Source of the DNA: JTS-RE37 sp963756115
GTDB taxonomy: Bacteria; Bacteroidota; Bacteroidia; Flavobacteriales; Flavobacteriaceae
Direction: 5' to 3'
DNA: 64,000 bases
Assembly: GCA_963756115.1 (NCBI GenBank)
Contig: CAVWMN010000003.1
Span: forward strand, 868,001 to 932,000
Shown here one piece after another: positions 19,303-27,945 of the stretch; position 1 is the first letter of the stretch, and each line of letters opens with the position of its first letter. The notes below the pieces were generated by a model. It ran no database searches. It was given only the letters and a program-made list of their open reading frames with translations, and was not told the origin of the DNA. The position numbers and the translations under genes were made by a program.

Positions 19303-20601
19303 TTACAATCCGAAAAGTGAGGGTAGCCACAGGCTTAGCTGTGGGATATAGGTTACCAGGAACAAGGCAAGGATCATGGCTGCAAACAACGGCAGGAGGG
19401 GCCGGAATACCTTTTCAATGGTTGTTTTGGCGATTCCAACCCCCACAAAAAGCACAGAACCCACCGGCGGTGTACAGAGGCCGATGCAAAGGTTAAGCAC
19501 CATGATGATTCCAAAGTGAACCGGGTCTAATCCCAGCCGGGTTACAACAGGCAGGAATATGGGCGTAAAAATAAGGACGGCCGGGGTCATATCCATAAAG
19601 ATGCCCACCAAAAGCAGCAGTATATTGATGATCAGTAAGATCACGATCTTGTTGTCGCTCAACCCCAGCAGGGCGGTGCTGATATCCTGAGGGATATTTT
19701 CATAGGACAATGCCCAGGACATACACATGGATGCCGCTATCAGCAACATAACAACAGCGGTGGTGGCGGAGGAATCGAGCAGGATCTGCGGTAATTTGCG
19801 AAATGTTATCTCCCTGTAGAAAAAGCCAAGCAGCAGGCTGTACAAAACGGCTATGGCTGATGCTTCCGTAGCGGTAAATATACCGCTGACAATGCCCCCG
19901 ATCACCACCACCAGCATGAACAAACTGGGCAGGGCGTCCAGCAGCGTCCTGATAATATCCTTCAGTTTGCTTCGTTTTCCGAGCCTGTAGCCTTTCTTCC
20001 GGGCCCACAGCGATGCCACGATCATCAGGAAAAGTCCGGTCAGCATTCCGGGCAAGTACCCGGCCAGGAATAGGGCAGCAATCGATGCCCCGCCACTGGC
20101 AAGGGAATATACAATAAGCACGTTACTGGGAGGGATGACGAGTCCGGTTGTCGCTGAGGTAATGTTCACTGCGGCTCCAAATTCACGGGAGTAACCTTCC
20201 TTCTCCATTTCCGGCCCCAGGATGCTGCCCATAGCAGAGGCCGATGCCATAGCCGAACCGGCAATAGCACCCATCAGCATGGCGGCTATGATATTGATCA
20301 GCGCCAGGCCGCCCGGAAGGGCACCTACCAGGGTTTTGGCAAAGGCGATCAGCCGGTTCGCAATGCCCCCTTTGTTCATCAATTCGCCTGATAAGATAAA
20401 GAATGGGATGGCGAGCAACGCGAAACTGTCGAGCCCTGTGGCCATCCGCTGCGCAACAGTGGTAAAGGCGGGCATGGCCGGGATACTGACCAGCATGGTC
20501 AGCAGGGATGACAGCGCGATGCTCCAGGCTACAGGGGTCCCGATGGCCAGGAGCCCGAAAAAGCTGATCACCAGCACCAGTACAGGAATACTTTCCATCA
20601 T
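19303..20601 (-). CDS. dctM: TRAP transporter large permease
   Basis: A 432-residue, very hydrophobic protein with about 12 membrane segments, typical of DctM: the start VLVISFFGLLAIGTPVAW, PFFILSGELMNKGGIANRL, SATTGLVIPPSNVLIVYS, and a late VLNLCIGLCTPPVGSVLF. It is the ion-coupled translocation subunit of a TRAP transporter in the inner membrane. It overlaps the dctQ stop by 4 bases. Its position between a glucuronate isomerase and a tagaturonate reductase gene points to hexuronate as cargo. Confidence 0.9.
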   Translation of the reverse strand: MMESIPVLVLVISFFGLLAIGTPVAWSIALSSLLTMLVSIPAMPAFTTVAQRMATGLDSFALLAIPFFILSGELMNKGGIANRLIAFAKTLVGALPGGLALINIIAAMLMGAIAGSAMASASAMGSILGPEMEKEGYSREFGAAVNITSATTGLVIPPSNVLIVYSLASGGASIAALFLAGYLPGMLTGLFLMIVASLWARKKGYRLGKRSKLKDIIRTLLDALPSLFMLVVVIGGIVSGIFTATEASAIAVLYSLLLGFFYREITFRKLPQILLDSSATTAVVMLLIAASMCMSWALSYENIPQDISTALLGLSDNKIVILLIINILLLLVGIFMDMTPAVLIFTPIFLPVVTRLGLDPVHFGIIMVLNLCIGLCTPPVGSVLFVGVGIAKTTIEKVFRPLLPLFAAMILALFLVTYIPQLSLWLPSLFGL

Positions 20602-21056
20602 ACTTCCCGGTTTAAAAGGTCTGATAGTTTATAGTAAATGATCAGGAGCCCACTTATGGGAAGGATCAGGTACACGACTGCAAGCGGAATTTGAAGGGCA
20701 GGGGACTGCTGGCCCAGCAGGTAGGAGATGTACACCAGACGGGAACCCCCGATCACCAGTGCCATGAGGACAAAGGCAATGATCAGTATACTGACAAGTT
20801 GTGACAATTTCCTGCGTGTTGCCGGTTTCGCCCGTGAAGGCAAGATTGTTATTGCCACGTGCCCGTTCTTGCCGGAGACATAGGCAGCCCCCAAAACGCC
20901 GATCCAGATCATCAGGTAGCGGGCAAGTTCATCTGTAAACGAGCTCGGTACCACCAGCACATACCGGGTGAAAACCTGCCACAATACGTTGATGACCATA
21001 ATGGCCATAATGAGTATAAGGCTTGCTGCGAGTATTTTGTCAATCTTTTTTCGCAT
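20598..21056 (-). CDS. dctQ: TRAP transporter small permease
   Basis: A 152-residue protein with four membrane segments (LAASLILIMAIMVINVLW; LARYLMIWIGVLGAAYV; LVSILIIAFVLMALVIG; IPLAVVYLILPISGLLII). It is the small membrane subunit that pairs with DctM. The WQVFTRYVLVVPSSFTDELA region is typical of DctQ. It is 5 bases from the end of the binding-protein gene and overlaps dctM, so the three are almost certainly translated from one transcript. Confidence 0.87.
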   Translation of the reverse strand: MRKKIDKILAASLILIMAIMVINVLWQVFTRYVLVVPSSFTDELARYLMIWIGVLGAAYVSGKNGHVAITILPSRAKPATRRKLSQLVSILIIAFVLMALVIGGSRLVYISYLLGQQSPALQIPLAVVYLILPISGLLIIYYKLSDLLNREV

Positions 21057-21061
21057 CTCTT

Positions 21062-22042
21062 TTATAAGGTTTTCCGGATCTGTTCTATCAGATCCTGCAT
21101 CACACTATCATTACGGTAGGCTTCAAAGATCGGTGTTACCTTTTGGGAGAAGGGGGCTTTATCCGGGTATAGGATCTCTACTCCTGCTTTTTGCACTTCT
21201 GCCAGGGCTTCCGCCTCTGATTCTGCCCATAATTTGCGCTGGTATTGTACTGATTCTTTTACGGATTCCCGCAGCCACTCCTGCTCCTCGGTCGAAAGCC
21301 TGTCCCATAACTGAGTACCAGCCAGTAAAACATCCGGTAAGACGGTATGTTCGTCCAGTGAGTAATATTTGCAGACCTCGTAATGCCGCGACAAGTAAAA
21401 ACTGGGTGGATTGTTTTCTGCACCGTCTACGACGCCCTGCTGCAAAGCGGTATAGAGTTCTCCCCAGGAAATAGGGGTAGGAGACCCCCCGAGTGCCTGT
21501 ACCATCTCTACGGCCGTGACGCTTTCCATGACCCGTATCTTAAGGCCTTTCAGATCATCGGGTTGTTCTACTGGTTTGTCCTTGGTATAAAAGCTCCGGC
21601 TTCCGGCATCATAATACCCCAGGCCCTTGAGCCAGTATCGTTCCCCGTCTTTGAGCAACTGCTGCCCGATGGGCCCGTCCAGGACACGGAAAGAATGCTC
21701 CCGGTCCCTGAACAGGAACGGCAGCCCCAGAACCTTCATTTTAGGCGCAAAGTTTTCCAGGACCCCTACAGAGACCTTTGTCATATCCAGGCTGCCAATC
21801 TGCAGTAATTCCAGGCATTCCCGCTCGGTCCCCAGCTGTTGGCTGGGATATATTTTCAGTTTGAGTTTTCCCCCGGAGCGCTGAAGGAGGTCTTCCCCCA
21901 TTTTAACCATTGCCCGGTGCACGCTGTGGTTGACATCCAGTCCATGGGCCAGCCGGATGGTCCTTGATCTTTTATCGGTTTGGCATCCCTGCAATACCAC
22001 AAGTGCCAGCAAACCCAGGCTCAGAATCCTGCAATATCTCAT
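21062..22042 (-). CDS. dctP: TRAP transporter substrate-binding lipoprotein (uronate type)
   Basis: A 326-residue DctP-family binding protein with a lipobox (VVLQGCQTDK), so membrane anchored rather than freely periplasmic. It has the family pattern: IRLAHGLDVNHSVHRAM near the start, the conserved Arg that binds the carboxylate in LKGLKIRVMESV, GGSPTPISWGELYTALQ and GVVDGAENNPPSFY. The context (uxaC and uxaB) suggests galacturonate or glucuronate as ligand. A 115-base gap with a palindrome separates it from uxaC upstream. Confidence 0.87.
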   Translation of the reverse strand: MRYCRILSLGLLALVVLQGCQTDKRSRTIRLAHGLDVNHSVHRAMVKMGEDLLQRSGGKLKLKIYPSQQLGTERECLELLQIGSLDMTKVSVGVLENFAPKMKVLGLPFLFRDREHSFRVLDGPIGQQLLKDGERYWLKGLGYYDAGSRSFYTKDKPVEQPDDLKGLKIRVMESVTAVEMVQALGGSPTPISWGELYTALQQGVVDGAENNPPSFYLSRHYEVCKYYSLDEHTVLPDVLLAGTQLWDRLSTEEQEWLRESVKESVQYQRKLWAESEAEALAEVQKAGVEILYPDKAPFSQKVTPIFEAYRNDSVMQDLIEQIRKTL

Positions 22043-22128
22043 GGGACTGCTTTTTGGGGGTTAAGGATTGAAACGGGATAATATCCCATAACAGGAAATA
22101 ATGTATGATAATCCGGTGTATTCAAAGC

Positions 22129-22141
22129 GTATAAATTATAC
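22129..22141. promoter_or_regulatory. Palindrome in the uxaC-dctP gap
   Basis: GTATAA-A-TTATAC is a perfect 6+1+6 palindrome between uxaC and dctP. It shares the half GTAYAAAT with the palindrome upstream of uxaC (23601-23614), which suggests one regulator for both sites. Confidence 0.35.
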
Positions 22142-22157
22142 TGGGATCTGCTCCCTG

Positions 22158-23564
22158 TTAAAAATTAAAATAGGCTTTTGCATTATAATAACTAATATCC
22201 TGGATAATTTTCCCGATCCACTCCATTTCCGCAGGCAGCTCTCCGCGTTCAATCTCCTGTCCGAAGAGGTTGCAGAGCACCCGACGGAAATATTCATGCC
22301 TTGGGAAAGACAGAAAACTCCGGGAGTCTGTCAGCATTCCTATAAAGCAACTTATAAGTCCCATATTAGACAGGTCATTCATCTGGCGAACCATGCCGTC
22401 CTTCTGGTCGAGGAACCACCAGCCAGAGCCAAACTGCACCTTGCCCCGGATGCTGCCATCGTTAAAGTTACCAACCATAGTGGCCAGTACAGGATTGTCC
22501 CCCGGGTTGGAATTGTAAAGTATTGTTTTCGCCAGTTTATCCCGGGAATCGAGTGCATCTAAAAATTTTGATAATTTTTCGGCCTGTGGGTAATCGCCTA
22601 TGGAATCCCAACCAGTATCCGGGCCTAATTCGCTATTCATCCTGCTGTTGTTGTTCCGGAGTGCCCCAAGGTGAAATTGCTGCACCCAGCCCATTTCATG
22701 ATATGTTTCAGCAAGGAATAGGAGCAACGCACTTTGAAACTGCGCTGCTTCCATGCCGGTTAAAACCTGTCTGTTTCTTTTTTTCAGAAAGATAGAGGCT
22801 ATTACAGGGGAGGAAGCCGGCTCATAATACATATGGTTCAACCCGTGATCCGATAGTTTACACCCATGCCGGTTAAAATAGGATATCCTGGATCTAAGCG
22901 CGTCGCATAAAGTATCATAGGAACTGATACTGATATTGGCTGCTTCTTCCAGTCGGTCCAGATAATCGTTATAGGCAGGGTCCTGGATCAGGATTGACTT
23001 ATCCGGCCTGAAAGCAGTGCTTACCCTGGTCTTAAAGCCGCTTTCTGCTATCGTTTGGTGGTGCTCCAGCCTGTCGATGGGGTCTTCGGTGGTACAGAGC
23101 ACTTCAACGTTCATTTTAGTCAATAGCTTCCTGCAGCTGTAAGCCTCAGTGTTCAATTTGCCGGAAGCTTCGTGGTAGATGGCGTCTGCCGAATTTTTGT
23201 CGAGTAGTTCATGGATATCAAAATAGCGCGCCAGTTCCAGATGTGTCCAGTGATACAGTGGGTTCCGCAGGGTATACGGTACGGATTCAGCCCATTTATC
23301 AAACTTCTCTTTATCCGAGCCATTTCCGGTTATAAAGTGCTCATCTACTCCCAGGGTACGCATGGCTCGCCATTTGTAGTGGTCTCCGGCGATCCAGACT
23401 TTGGTGATATTCGCAAAAATGGTATCATTGGCTATATCGCCCGGCGTCAAATGATTGTGGTAGTCAATAATGGGCATTTTACGGGCATACGTTTGATACA
23501 GGTCTTCCGCATATTTGTTTTCGAGTAAAAAATTTTCATGTATAAAGGGTAAACCTGGAGTCAT
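22158..23564 (-). CDS. uxaC: Glucuronate (uronate) isomerase
   Basis: A 468-residue uronate isomerase of the amidohydrolase superfamily, normal length for the family. The metal site HxH is in MPIIDYHNHLTPGDI, and other typical segments are WAGDHYKWRAMRTLG (here IAGDHYKWRAM), WTHLELARYF, EVLCTTEDPID, MGWVQQFHLGALRNNN and FIGMLTDSRSFLSFPRHEYF. It converts glucuronate to fructuronate and galacturonate to tagaturonate. It is the first gene of the operon with the TRAP genes and uxaB. Confidence 0.93.
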   Translation of the reverse strand: MTPGLPFIHENFLLENKYAEDLYQTYARKMPIIDYHNHLTPGDIANDTIFANITKVWIAGDHYKWRAMRTLGVDEHFITGNGSDKEKFDKWAESVPYTLRNPLYHWTHLELARYFDIHELLDKNSADAIYHEASGKLNTEAYSCRKLLTKMNVEVLCTTEDPIDRLEHHQTIAESGFKTRVSTAFRPDKSILIQDPAYNDYLDRLEEAANISISSYDTLCDALRSRISYFNRHGCKLSDHGLNHMYYEPASSPVIASIFLKKRNRQVLTGMEAAQFQSALLLFLAETYHEMGWVQQFHLGALRNNNSRMNSELGPDTGWDSIGDYPQAEKLSKFLDALDSRDKLAKTILYNSNPGDNPVLATMVGNFNDGSIRGKVQFGSGWWFLDQKDGMVRQMNDLSNMGLISCFIGMLTDSRSFLSFPRHEYFRRVLCNLFGQEIERGELPAEMEWIGKIIQDISYYNAKAYFNF

Positions 23565-23600
23565 TTAGGGATCGGTATAAGATGTTATTCCGGGTTCAAT

Positions 23601-23614
23601 GTACAAATATTTGT
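23601..23614. promoter_or_regulatory. Palindrome upstream of uxaC
   Basis: ACAAATATTTGT (23603-23614) is a perfect 12-base palindrome 38 bases before the uxaC start, preceded by GT. With the site at 22129-22141 it gives two copies of GTAYAAAT in one operon, a plausible operator. No matching regulator gene is in the window. Confidence 0.35.
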
Positions 23615-23630
23615 CTAGGAAACATGAGGG

Positions 23631-24689
23631 TTATTTTAGCCGCCCCTTAGTTGCAATATAAGCGTTGAATTTTTTATCATCCTCCAGGATCCTGAAAAAC
23701 CCTTCAACATAATCCCGGGCCTCTGAATATTGCCGTGGGCTGTTAAACAGGTCTTTGAGAGACGCTACCGCGCGGATCATCTCTGGCTTGTGCCTGAGAT
23801 AATCTCGCCGTACTTCCTCCAAGATCGCTGCATCCCGTTGATAACCCTTGTATAACCGCTCCGTCACAACCGTGATCTTGCGGGGCATGTTCTGTATATT
23901 GGCAACAAATGCATACTCTGCATTGACGAGACCGGACATGTCAAAATCATAAGGAATGCATACGAAGCTGTTATTGATAAACAACAATTTCTCATTATGC
24001 TGCTGTTTGGTGGAATAGTCGGTATTGCCTATGAGAAACTGGAAAAATGAATTGTGCAGTGAGGATACGGGTTCCTGTTGCAGGGGATGAACCAACCTTT
24101 CCATTTCTTTTCCGTTTACACGTGCTGCCACATTTTCAATATCCTCGATCAGGATCCCTTTCAGGTTGTGGCGCTTCTCGCGGGAGCCCCTTTCTTCTAT
24201 AAATTCGATACGGGCCAGCCGGGTCTTGAAATGATAGGGGGAAATGATCTCATAGAGTTTATAGGCCATATATTCTTTAAGAATATAGTCATTCGCATCC
24301 CGGTTTGTCAGACAGGGCAGCACCACCTTGATCTTCTGGTTGCCTTCAAATTCAGTGCCCAGGGCCTTTTCATGGTCCAGTTTCATTTTAAGGGGCACAT
24401 AGTAACAATTATCACGCCGGAAGTTTCCCCTTGCCCGGAGGTTAATCGGCATCGAATCCCAGGCGGCCCCCTGCCTGTTAAAATACAGCATTGAATTACT
24501 ATAGGTGCTGTCGTTCGTATTCTTTCTGAGTTCCTTGTTGGAAAACCTCATTTTTAGCAGCAGGGCTTTCTGTTCGCGAAATAAGGGGGATGCCGCCGAG
24601 CTGTTGATCCCTGCTACCGTATCCTGGGCCTGGGTTTGCCAGGTTAGGAAGATGCCGTACCAAAGTAATGCTATATAGAGGAGGTTTCT
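23631..24689 (-). CDS. Secreted CotH kinase-like protein
   Basis: About 352 residues from MRNLLYIALLWYGIFLTW, which gives a clean signal peptide ending QTQAQ. A start at 24731 would put 14 polar residues in front. Features in order: SMPINLRARGNFRRDNCYYV, PLKMKL, a central NDYILKEYMAYKLYEII, FQFLIGNTDYSTKQQHNEKL and CIPYDFDMSGLVNAEYA. The N-then-DFD arrangement resembles the catalytic region of CotH-type secreted protein kinases. Similarity is by eye, so the family assignment is tentative. It ends 66 bases before uxaC on the same strand. Confidence 0.55.
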   Translation of the reverse strand, partial: RNLLYIALLWYGIFLTWQTQAQDTVAGINSSAASPLFREQKALLLKMRFSNKELRKNTNDSTYSNSMLYFNRQGAAWDSMPINLRARGNFRRDNCYYVPLKMKLDHEKALGTEFEGNQKIKVVLPCLTNRDANDYILKEYMAYKLYEIISPYHFKTRLARIEFIEERGSREKRHNLKGILIEDIENVAARVNGKEMERLVHPLQQEPVSSLHNSFFQFLIGNTDYSTKQQHNEKLLFINNSFVCIPYDFDMSGLVNAEYAFVANIQNMPRKITVVTERLYKGYQRDAAILEEVRRDYLRHKPEMIRAVASLKDLFNSPRQYSEARDYVEGFFRILEDDKKFNAYIATKGRLK

Positions 24690-24959
24690 CATACTGCTGC
24701 TGTACTCGGGGGAGAACCTGAAATTAGCCAATTATTCGGCTATCACCTAGGGAAAAAACTGTTTATACACCCTTCCTTGGCTGTCAACCTGTATAGAAAT
24801 GGCTATGGGTACACTGCAGCGAAGCTTTTAGAGGATTTTTTCTTGCGTGTTGTGATCCGGCTGTTTACAGTTCAGCACCTTTTTCTCAGAAGGCAGAGGG
24901 GTTTTTGTTTTTTGTATATTACCCCGGTCATTGCCTCCACGGGGCCACAACTATAAGGC

Positions 24960-27713
24960 ATGAAAAAACTGGGTTATATCATTCTCCTGCTGCTACTGCC
25001 TTTCGGACTTTCATGCCAGGTCCTCCTGCCTCCTGTCCAGAGTTATAAGATCTTTGAATACAAAGCCGCCAGCAAGAACTGGAGCCTTGCCAGCGATGAT
25101 GACGGCGAATTGTATGTAGCTAACAATAATGGTTTGTTACATTTTAACGGGGAGGAATGGACATTGTATAAATTGCCGCATAATACTACCCTCCGTTCGG
25201 TTGCAGTCATCAAAGGCCGCATCTATACCGGATCCTATGAAGAATTTGGGTATTGGACGAAGAATGACTTCGGGAAACTGGAGTATACATCCTTAACCCA
25301 CCTTATCCGGGACCATGTTTTTACCAGTGAGGAATTCTGGCAGATTTTGCCCTATAAAGATGCTATTTTATTCAGATCTTTCTCGGGGATCTATGAATAC
25401 AAGGACGATGCTATAACGATCGTGGACCCTCCTATGGTAGTAAGTTATATGGAGGTGTATCAGGATAAGGTTTTGGTAGCGGCAGGCCATGAAAAACTGT
25501 ACTGGCTGAGCGGGGGAGAACTCATACCCTACGGGGAACATGAGGTTCTGGATGGAAAGATCGTAATTGATATGGACCTCATCCCGGAAGGCTTGCTCAT
25601 AGGCACAAAGCTCAATGGGTGTTATATATTGAACAATGGGCAGCTGCATCCCCTCGATGCTGCTATCAACGATGAGTTAAAGCGGTTCCAGTTGAATCAG
25701 GTACTGCGATTGAGCAATGGTAAAATTGCCTTTGGGACCATTAAAAACGGAGTTTATCTGTACGACCCGGCAACAGGCACCTACCAGGTACTCAACCGGG
25801 AAGGCGGGTTGCAGAACAACACTATATTGTCCATGCTACAGTTCCGGGACCAGTTATGGTTAGGGCTCGACAATGGTGTGGACAGGGTGCAGCTCAACAA
25901 TCCCCTCACATATTTTATAGATTATACGGGGGTGGTGGGAACGGTATATGACCTGGCTTTCCATAGGGGCAGCCTCTATATGGGCAGCAATACAGGAATA
26001 TACTTTTTCAGGGAGAACCAGCTTGAATTTGTGGAAGGCTCCCAGGGGCATGTTTGGGACCTCGAGGTTATTGACGGGGACCTTTTTTGCGGGCACAATT
26101 CCGGAACCTTCAGGATTGAAGGCGATCAATTAAAGCTTATATCCGGGATCGCGGGTGGATATCAGATCGTGAAGATACCGGAAGCAGGCGCTTCTTTTTT
26201 GCAGGGGACCTATACCGGGATCGCAAAATATGACAGGGATACAAACGGGCAATGGGAAGCAAGACCTGTAGCCGGGTTTCCATTCCCGGTTAAGTACCTG
26301 TGTTTTGAAGACCCCGAAACCCTATGGGCAGCACACCCCTATAAGGGCCTTTACAGGATTAAACTGAATAAAGGCAAGGATTCCGTTGTAAGCAGGGAAG
26401 TCTTCAGCACCGGGGAACTGCCAAATATTTATAATGTCAAGTTGTACAACATTAAAAACCAGATCGTGCTGCAAAGTGCCGGCCAATGGTATAAATACGA
26501 CCCATTCCCGGGCACCATAGGGATATTCGAAGAATTTCAGGCCTATAGAAATACGGACCTCTTGTATTTTGATGATGGTTCCTATTGGTTTGTGAACAAT
26601 GATGGTTCCAAAAAGGTGATCCAGACAGACCTGAAATCGGATCGCACGGTCCTTGCCGATAAGCCGCTTCAGGAGCGTCTGGCACCGGAATCTGAGAAGG
26701 TAATAAAACAAAATGATTCCACTTATTTAATAACATTGGTGGATGGCTTTGCGAAGCTGAACCTTCCCTTGTTGAGAGAGAAAGTGAAAAGCTTCGAATT
26801 GCATAAACCACGGTTTAGTGGTTTCCGGGACGAGGAGAAGGCCTATACCCTCGTCGATACCGCTTTTCGGATTCCGTACAGGAATGCACAAGACCTGCAA
26901 TTCAAGGTTTCCTCGGCCAGGCAGGTAATGCCACGATATTACTATGAATTATCCGGTCCGGCAGAAAAAGCCGCGTATACCAGCCAGGGCGTCATCCAGT
27001 TTCAAAACCTTCCTTTTGGAAACTATGAGCTACAAATAGCCACGGTAAACACAGAGAACCAAAAATCCGAACCGCTGGCGCTATCGTTTCAGATAACGGC
27101 ACCCTGGTACCTGTCTGCCTGGAGTATTGCGGGCTATGTTTTGCTTTTGGTGTTGTTATTGTTTTACCTGAGATGGTTTAACCGGCGGAAACTCCAAAAA
27201 AAACATAATCGGCTTATAGCAAAACTACACCGGGAACAGGAAGAACAACTTGCACGGATTGAAAAAGAAAAACTGGCCAAAGAGATCAGGCTAAAACAAA
27301 AGGAACTTGCGAGCAGCACTATGAATGTCGCCAGGAAAAATGAAATGATCCTGGAATTAAAAAATTTGCTGATCATAAACAAGGATAAGTTTCAGAACCA
27401 GCAGCGATATCGCATGTTTATGAAAAAATTAAACAGTTCTATGGAAGACGCGGAAGACTGGAAACGTTTTGAAATGAATTTCAAGGAGCTGCACGAGGAT
27501 TTTTTTGATACACTGCTGAAACGATTCCCAAACCTAACATCCAAAGATCTCAAACTGTGTGCCTATCTTAAAATGAACCTGTCTACAAAGGAGATCGCTC
27601 CCCTGATGGGAATCACCAACCGGGGTGTGGAAATTCACCGGTATCGGCTTCGAAAAAAATTGTCTCTCACAGCAAGCCAGAATATCTCAAATTTTTTGAT
27701 TATGTTGAAATAA
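24960..27713 (+). CDS. Transmembrane beta-propeller regulator with Y_Y_Y and LuxR-type HTH
   Basis: A 917-residue one-polypeptide sensor: signal peptide or anchor (MKKLGYIILLLLLPFGLSC), a long periplasmic propeller of two-component-regulator repeats (GELYVANNNGLLHFNGEEW, LRLSNGKIAFGTIKNGVYLY, QLWLGLDNGVDRVQLNNPL), a Y_Y_Y domain at about 630-705, a membrane segment at about 719-739 and a charged coiled coil. It ends in a LuxR-type helix-turn-helix (about 860-910, DLKLCAYLKMNLSTKEIAPL). It lacks a histidine kinase and a receiver, so the signal must pass through the membrane to its own DNA-binding end. It is 232 bases upstream of susC and probably controls that operon. Confidence 0.87.
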   Translation: MKKLGYIILLLLLPFGLSCQVLLPPVQSYKIFEYKAASKNWSLASDDDGELYVANNNGLLHFNGEEWTLYKLPHNTTLRSVAVIKGRIYTGSYEEFGYWTKNDFGKLEYTSLTHLIRDHVFTSEEFWQILPYKDAILFRSFSGIYEYKDDAITIVDPPMVVSYMEVYQDKVLVAAGHEKLYWLSGGELIPYGEHEVLDGKIVIDMDLIPEGLLIGTKLNGCYILNNGQLHPLDAAINDELKRFQLNQVLRLSNGKIAFGTIKNGVYLYDPATGTYQVLNREGGLQNNTILSMLQFRDQLWLGLDNGVDRVQLNNPLTYFIDYTGVVGTVYDLAFHRGSLYMGSNTGIYFFRENQLEFVEGSQGHVWDLEVIDGDLFCGHNSGTFRIEGDQLKLISGIAGGYQIVKIPEAGASFLQGTYTGIAKYDRDTNGQWEARPVAGFPFPVKYLCFEDPETLWAAHPYKGLYRIKLNKGKDSVVSREVFSTGELPNIYNVKLYNIKNQIVLQSAGQWYKYDPFPGTIGIFEEFQAYRNTDLLYFDDGSYWFVNNDGSKKVIQTDLKSDRTVLADKPLQERLAPESEKVIKQNDSTYLITLVDGFAKLNLPLLREKVKSFELHKPRFSGFRDEEKAYTLVDTAFRIPYRNAQDLQFKVSSARQVMPRYYYELSGPAEKAAYTSQGVIQFQNLPFGNYELQIATVNTENQKSEPLALSFQITAPWYLSAWSIAGYVLLLVLLLFYLRWFNRRKLQKKHNRLIAKLHREQEEQLARIEKEKLAKEIRLKQKELASSTMNVARKNEMILELKNLLIINKDKFQNQQRYRMFMKKLNSSMEDAEDWKRFEMNFKELHEDFFDTLLKRFPNLTSKDLKLCAYLKMNLSTKEIAPLMGITNRGVEIHRYRLRKKLSLTASQNISNFLIMLK

Positions 27714-27945
27714 CAGAAGTGAACAGTGCTGCGATCTACCCTGTTGGCAGGAAGGGAATTACATCATTACTACTTCATAATGTTAAATATTGCCAATTGA
27801 TCTCTCTTTTTTCTACAGCAAAACCCCGGTTAATACTATTTTTATAGGTATAAGTGATTGATGTAGTTATTATGTACTAAAATTACTCCAAAAGGTTGTT
27901 TTATTTGATATCTTAATAAAAACCTAACGCAATCCTTGAACAATT

